NCBI GenBank assembly: GCA_947579665.1
Contig: OX388341.1
Coordinates: 4,340,001-4,404,000 of the forward strand
Direction of reading: 5' to 3'
Source of the DNA: Sympetrum striolatum
Taxonomy: Eukaryota; Arthropoda; Insecta; Odonata; Libellulidae
DNA: 64,000 bases
Shown here: one piece after another, positions 58,125 to 64,000 of the stretch
Position numbering within the stretch: position 1 is the first letter of the stretch
Layout of the letters: each line of letters begins with the position of its first letter
The notes under the pieces: model-generated
Told to the model about the DNA's origin: nothing
Database searches by the model: none
The model's input: the letters and a program-made list of their open reading frames with translations, nothing else
Position numbers and translations under genes: made by a program

Positions 58125-61100
58125 CACAGATATATATTACTAGATAGGCAGCGCCTATGCTTTTCCGTAGGTAGCGGTGAAGCCAGCAAAAGAGAAATTT
58201 TGCGCGTAACCGCCATCTTACCGTCACCCTCCTGAACCCATCTTGGCTTTGAAAGCATAGGATTTCGTGCCGACTTTTTCTGTTGTTTCCTCTGCAAATA
58301 GGAAGAATGGTGAACCATTGTGTTGTGTGGGGATGCACCTTCAAGTATACTTCGAGGAAGAAAACTCCTGGTGCTGAATATGTGTCCTTACACAGGTAAA
58401 TAAATAAATTACTTCTAGCCAACGGAACCGCATTGTTGATGATAGCTTGTACTTTGAGACTATTTACTGATTCCACCAATTTAAATTTACATTTATATTA
58501 ATTTATGCAGGCATTTGCACATTATATCTCGTGGTAAAATTTCACTTAGTCGAAATATCATCGGTATTAAGGGAGATATTGAATTTCTCCCAAACAGTCC
58601 TAAAGTGAAATTTTACCGGAAAATCTCGTGACTTGGCCCTACTTTAGACGTGCAAAATTGAAAGTTTGCAAGCGATTCGTTATTTTCAAAGAAGAATAAC
58701 TTTTTGAAAGGATTCAAACCTTGTTTGATTAAATTTATTCAAGCCATAAAGTTAAAAGCAATATTTTTTATCTGTAGCATCAATTGTAATTAAAGAGATC
58801 CTTATTGGGATTGATAGTTTCTTGCTTCGTACAATAATTAATATATATAGAGAAATATCAGTAGATTTATTCACTTCGATTACATACTTACAATTGTATA
58901 TTGTTAAATTCATTGACTTCAATTCTTATTAAATATTAGGTATTTGTTGGTATGTATAGTAAAAAAATCTCCCGTTTTGTAGTGTAAACATTTCGGCTTG
59001 TTAGAATTTTTTTTCGGTGGGACGAACTTCACCTATAGAATTAAGCCTCATAAATCAAATGTACATTAGACCACAGAAGGAATATATAATTTTTATACAT
59101 ACATATGTGTGGAAGGAACTTAAGTATTCTATATTCACTTAATATTGCAATAATAGACTCTTAGATATTGAGGTGCGAAGCAATTTGTTTCCTAATTTTA
59201 ATGATAAATCTCAAGATAAATTAGGACATTATTGTCATTTCTACTATTATCTCATCATTAGCAATTAAAATACATCTATGTCCTGTGTTTAATAATTGCT
59301 GTGATAGTGTTGAGCAATTTTCAATTGCATTTTGTGTTTAAATAAAATGTATACTACAGGTCTTAATTTCTCATACGAATTTATAGATTTCCATTATAGG
59401 GAAATGTTTTTGGAGAAAATAGAGTAATCCCTCACTTTATACCTAAAAGTAAATAAAGATCCTCAATCAAGAAAACTACTTGAGTCATCAAATGGACAGC
59501 AAAGTGATATCATTATGTGAATTTCTGTCATGTGCTTACAGTTGACTATAAATTTTTATACTACTTCGGTTTTACAGATGATTCAGTGATATTAATTCCT
59601 TTTGGATGCTGCATTGCCATTGCCATCAAGAATTAAGATCATGGCACCAGAAGATGGAAAACTTTCCTGGAAGCCCTCCATAACAGAAACTTATGCTGTT
59701 TTCTAGTACTTGATTCTGCTAGTGTTTTGGATGATTCAACCACAGTGTTTTTTTCAGTGTAGTGTCAGTAAAGACAAATGAATTGTAAATAAAGATTGTT
59801 TCTAAATGGACATTTTCTGTTTCTTTATATTCCTTGATTCCTATGGTGTAGTTGTGTGTTTGAATTTGATATGGATTGGTTTGTCTTGGGAGATTAATCT
59901 TCATTAGAGTGTGAACTACTCCCTCCAGTTAAAACCTTTTAAAATGGAATTAACCTCTATTATGATTTTTAAACTGTTATTGTTAAAAACTGTTAAGTTC
60001 AATCGTAATAACCATTACGTTCTGGTTTGAGGTAGGGTATGAGCCTCATTCCCTTCCCTCAACGTTGTTGGAGCAATGAAGTTATATTTTGCCTCTGACT
60101 AATAAAGTAAAATTCGGTTACAACTAGAGGGACGGAGTTTACACCTGTATTATTACGGGAAACTGCGTGGGAAACAAAACACTGTAAAGCTAAATTTCAT
60201 AAGTAATTTATTAGCGAATGATGTTTTAATGATTTACTCCCACTTCCTGACCCCACTTTCATAGAAGTTAATAAAATATGTACTCTGATCTTTTCCTTTA
60301 GCGCGATAGTGTTCAGCGTTTGATTGTTACATAATTCAATGTGCCGCCAACCGCGTTGACATAATTGCTGGAAGTTACGGCACGTTGAGAAAAAAATCGC
60401 CACAAAGTTACCTACCACTAACAAAGAAAATAGTCAATGTAATCATATCGGGGGACATGGTGAAACCCGCGGTACATTCGAAACCGCGTAAAGTGAGGGA
60501 CGTTATAACCAGAATTTAACCGTATCTAATCTATGTATGAAGCTGCAGAATTCTTACCTAGAATATATAGCCTTGAAAATCTCTATTGTTTAAATTATAT
60601 CTGACATAAACTTCATATTTCAAACATCAATATCATAAGTAATTTCCCAGTTACGGTTATTCCACGAACAGAGACGTCCGTGTGCCATGCAATAAATAAA
60701 TACCACTTATTATAAATGTCTTTATTTTTTAATATCTTCCGTCTTGTCGATAAAATGATTGCAACCTCCGGCTCTAAATCAGTTAGTTATTAAGGAATGT
60801 TCATCATAATCTAAATAGCGGAAACATTTTTAATCTTTTGTGTACAATGCTACCTTAGTTTCGCTCTCGGAGTATGTTTTTATCATTTAACATTTGGTAT
60901 ACTTCGAAAAAAAATATTTCTCTCGGTTACTATAACTCAATGGAGAATAATGGTTATTTTATCTGTAATTGATGGTCTAATTCGAGCCATTAATTCCGTT
61001 TATCGCGTAGTGTTACGTCCTGCTCCTATGAAATAGAATACGAATACGCTCAAATTTGGGTGATCGTAAGATGGCCGCCATGCGCATCACGAGGCTTCAC

Positions 61101-61141
61101 CCCCTCCACCGCCACTGCCTATCTAGTAATATATATCTGTG
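58125..61141 (+). mobile_element. P-superfamily element, CACAGATA family, copy 2 (3.0 kb)
   Basis: The exact 8-bp target duplication GTTTGCTC (58117-58124 and 61142-61149) flanks a 3017-bp element nearly identical to 50688-53691 along its whole length, with the same terminal repeats. Differences are scattered point changes and small indels (for example an extra 11 bp near 60246). The insertion is independent because its target duplication differs from that of copy 1. Its right target duplication is one base from the putative target duplication of the CACAGGGG-family end at 61159. Confidence 0.93.
58307..58395 (+). CDS. THAP zinc-finger start exon in P-like element, copy 2
   Basis: Same exon as 50870-50958: MVNHCVVWGCTFKYTSRK-type start (here Gly in place of Arg before the second Cys, the residue more usual for THAP), ending SLHR at a CACAG/GTAAAT donor. 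No partner exon is recognised in the element. Confidence 0.6.
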
Positions 61142-61158
61142 GTTTGCTCAGTGTATTC

Positions 61159-61613
61159 CACAGGGGTAGTAATACTATCTCCCTCTAGCGCCCACAAGTG
61201 AAGCCAGGGGCACCCATGAGAAAGATAAATGGGCCAGCTCTCCCCTTCATGACGTCAGAGCTTCAGATTTAGTACCACCATAGATACGAGATGGTGACAC
61301 TGGCGGGACGTGGAGTAAATTGAATGAAAAAACTGCTATAAAGAAGATAAGATAATAAATAAATGATTAAACATTTTCTCCATCATTATAAAATGTCAGA
61401 AAATTGTAATAACATTTTAAGTTTTCAATAAATGCTGTTAAACGTTATTTCAAAAATTGCATAACGTTTGGCGGCGAAGATGATGCTATATTTACCAATT
61501 TCGGGTAATGACGATGAATGTGTGTTCTGCAAAGAAATGTGCTGTTAGTTTATGCAGCAATAATTCAGTTGACCACCCAAACTTACTATTCCATAGATTT
61601 TCGAAAAAGAAAG
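61159..61613 (+). mobile_element. 5' end of a CACAGGGG-family P-like element with THAP exon
   Basis: The terminus CACAGGGGTAGTAATACTAT and the following CTCCCTCTAGCG and GTGAAGCCAGGGG match the left end of 49730-50656. The 8 bp before it (GTGTATTC) would be its target duplication; the right end was not found in the window, so the element is truncated, disrupted or extends beyond what can be recognised. Confidence 0.65.
61508..61612 (+). CDS. THAP zinc-finger start exon, 35 codons
   Basis: ATG 61508 opens MTMNVCSAKKCAVSLCSNNS, then VDHPNLLFHRFSKKK, and ends at the consensus donor AAA/GTAAGG (phase 0). The C-A-V-x-x-C spacing and the FHRF block are the first half of a THAP domain. The exon carrying the second half (C-x2-H and AVPtxF) was not found; the downstream sequence turns into a BiP pseudogene. 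It is probably a remnant of the P-like element that begins at 61159. Confidence 0.6.
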
Positions 61614-61904
61614 TAAGGTATTTATAATATTTAGAGTGTGTTGTTGTATTGATGCAACCATTGTATTCCTGAAGCTAGAGTTTCGATGTATGAATACGTA
61701 TGAATGAATACTTTCCTTTTAGAAAACTTCATGGATGAAAAGTTAAAATTTACGGTATGACTTTGTTTCCTATTCAATTTCTAGGTCTTTATCTTTGTGT
61801 AAATTATGTAGAAATCCACCTCTCTCTGCTTCACCTGCCGAAAAGCTTGGATTTAGTTGGCTCTTTGTTAGTTTATTGCACTTACACGAAAATTACTTCA
61901 CCAA

Positions 61905-63053
61905 TACCAATGAAACTTTTGATGTCTCCTTGCTGACTATTGATAATGGCGTAATTCAGGTTAGTGTTCATCTCACATGTTTCTATTTTTCTCCCCTATT
62001 TACTATCAACAAATATGTAAATGAGAAATTTTCGTTCAGGTTGTTCATAGGTTCTGAAATGGTGATACTCTCTTAGGTGGTGAGGATTTTGATCAGACGG
62101 TGATGGATTACTTCATCAAGTTGTGCAAGAATGAAATGATGATGAAAACAATGATTCTTAAACAGGATGAAACAAAAGGATGTTGATGAGATGCTTCTTG
62201 TTGGAGGTTAGACTCGAATCTCGTGAGCTTTTTGGAGGAAAGGAACCATCTTGTTGAGTCCATCAAAATGAGATGCAGCTGTCCAGGTTAGTATTTGATT
62301 AGACTAATCCCTTTGTGCATTTATCTCAAATTTTATACGTGATGCTCACTCAAGTTTATTTAACAGGCTAGTGTACTTTCTGGTGAACAAGGCACAGATG
62401 CAATTGTTCTCCTTAATATAAATCAATTAACTTTGGGTATTGAAACTGTTGATGGAGTTATGACTAAATTCATCCCATGCTACACTGTCATCCCAACAAA
62501 GAAGTCTCTGGTTTTCACCACTGCATCCGACTACCAACACACCCTTACTATCCAGGTACCAACACACCCTTACTTACCCAAACCTGTTTTATTCTGTTGT
62601 AAATTATAAGTAATGATTTTGATTTTTTTATTTCATCATACCATAGCTTTCCATAAAACAGCTGTAATTTTAAAGACATATGGATACTTATTAGCTATTT
62701 TGGGATGGATCTCTTCTCTTTAATTTCGAATAATTTGAAACAAGTAGGTGTTATGGGAAATAATTCTGTATAGCTTTGAATGATTATTGAAAAGAAGTTA
62801 ACTGACAACCTGAATATCATTTTCCGGAATAATATGCTTAATAGTTATACTTCATTCATACTAGGTCTTCGAAGATGATTATCCCATGACTGAAGACTGA
62901 TGATATTGAAAGAATGATTAGAGATGCAGAGGGATTTGCTGATGAAGATAGGAAATTGAAGTACTGCATGGAGGTAAGGAATGAAGGTGAATCTAATGCA
63001 TACTTTCTCAATCAGCAGCTCAGTGACAAAGACAAACTTGGTGCTCCTGGAAA
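61905..63053 (+). pseudogene. BiP / Hsc70-3 (HSPA5-type Hsp70) pseudogene with introns
   Basis: Diverged fragments of an ER Hsp70 appear in the right order: TFDVSLLTIDNGV (about 61918), [13 protein letters not shown] and VMDYFIKL with a stop just before (62070), DEMLLVGG-TRIS with stops (62190), [21 protein letters not shown] (62270 and 62367), [13 protein letters not shown] and [19 protein letters not shown] (62440-62556), VFEDDYPMT (62866), then DDIERMIRDAEGFADEDRKL and LSDKDKLGAPG (62905-63050). Intron-like gaps with donor/acceptor-like edges sit between pieces (for example CAG/GTTAGT and TTTAACAG), so it is a duplicated gene copy and not a processed one. The nucleotide-binding and peptide-binding domains are both incomplete. 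BiP rather than cytosolic Hsc70 is indicated by the DTDAIVLL-, TVIPTKKS- and DIERMI-type blocks. Confidence 0.82.
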
Positions 63054-64000
63054 AGTGAGAATAACTATTTGGTTTTGATCAAGCTTTTATGTTTTGGCTA
63101 TTATTTAGATTACAAAGCTGATTTTATGTAATTGCTTCTCTAAAATGTTTTACATCAAAATAGTCAACCTTTTCATATCTACCGCCAACTTTTATATCTC
63201 TGAGAGTAGTGAAATTTCCTAACTGCCCATCAGTTCCATAGTAATGGTGATTTATAAAGTAGAGAAGTCACTTTACTTTAAAAATTTATGAAGCAGAGTT
63301 ACAGCAAGCTAAAGCATATAATAATAATTATTACCAAATACCTTTGCTAAGTTTAGCAGAATATATCTTATGATGAGTAAAGTCCCAATTCCACGAGAAA
63401 TTTTTATTAAAAAACTTTGGCAATCCCTTTCGACTAAGGTCTAGTCATCATCTGGCAACATATACAAAAAGTTTGTGCAATATATATGAGGAAAAGAGGT
63501 GGAATCATGGGAGAGGTAAGGGTGGGAGGGAGAAGAAGGTTAGGGTATTGGAGGTAGCAGGTTAACAAGTGACAGCAATTGGGAGGAAAATTGTGAAAAG
63601 GTGTACTTTAGTGAGTTTTAAATTACTCTTTATATGATGGAGAATTGCCATTTGTTCAAATATATCTAACAAAGGCCCATTGGGTAAATAATGGATGAAA
63701 TAAGCTTTGGATTAAATGTGTGGTTGTCTTTGAGTAGGTGTAATGAGAGGCATTAGAGGAGTTTCTAAATCATTTTTAATGTTCTTTTATTCTAGGTTTT
63801 AAACATCTTCCTGTCTGACCCAAATAAGTTTTATTGAGAGGCTGATTTTTAGGAGCATTTGATACCAGCTTTTTATATCAAAGGTCTTAGGAAGGCAGTA
63901 ATAAATGTATGTTTAGGATTGCTTGAAATATATTGTGAAGTGAAATGAAAACATGAATATCACCTGAATTTTCTGGATTCACTCATAATAGCATTTATTG
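63054..64000. other. No gene recognised
   Basis: AT-rich 3' flank of the BiP pseudogene, with a purine-rich patch at about 63490-63560. Nothing else recognised. Confidence 0.45.

Overview
The window looks like nuclear DNA of an arthropod, most likely an insect. It is AT-rich and intron-bearing, with sparse host coding sequence and a dense mix of old and recent transposons of many classes: RTE and other LINEs, Penelope-like remnants, Helitron, piggyBac, P/THAP, Tigger/pogo, PIF/Harbinger, foldback elements and tRNA-derived repeats. Nothing looks bacterial, viral or CRISPR-like.

Host genes. The one confidently identified gene is a five-exon DNAJC22 (Drosophila wurst) orthologue on the plus strand at 33948-36071. 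It has an N-terminal TM2-like membrane region and a C-terminal J domain with HPD. Head-to-head with it, about 1 kb away, GC-rich exons of one or more unrecognised minus-strand genes begin at 32920 and continue at 28326-28028, 27641-27417, 11700-11406 and 6549-6322. The last four fit one gene by intron phase, and the last junction only stays open if a GC-AG intron is used. A decayed, intron-bearing copy of the ER chaperone BiP/Hsc70-3 lies at 61905-63053.

Layout. 0-6.3 kb: dispersed repeats, a 0.53 kb hairpin and a LINE RT scrap. 6.3-11.7 kb: two unrecognised-gene exons flanking piggyBac copy 1. 12-16.3 kb: LINE remnant, Penelope-type hammerhead-like motif, tRNA-like repeat. 16.7-22.1 kb: an RTE LINE on the minus strand split by piggyBac copy 2. 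22.5-23.8 kb: a non-autonomous Helitron. 23.8-30 kb: tandem and dispersed repeats, including two arrays of tRNA-like modules about 165 bp apart, plus two GC-rich exons. 31 kb: foldback element with a 9-bp target duplication. 32.5-36 kb: the divergent gene pair. 38.6-41 kb: tandem and dispersed repeats. 42-44.9 kb: a THAP/P-element transposase gene with few lesions. 45-48.2 kb: inverted repeat pair, second hammerhead-like motif, HARBI1-like fragment. 49.7-61.6 kb: a cluster of P-superfamily elements (a 0.93 kb element, two near-identical 3.0 kb copies, and the 5' end of another) with a Tigger element between them. 61.9-63.1 kb: BiP pseudogene.

The most notable pattern is the P-superfamily cluster. 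Three elements have exact 8-bp target duplications and retain THAP-type zinc-finger start exons but no transposase domain, and both 3.0 kb copies abut an end of a second P-like family. A decayed P transposase lies a few kb away.
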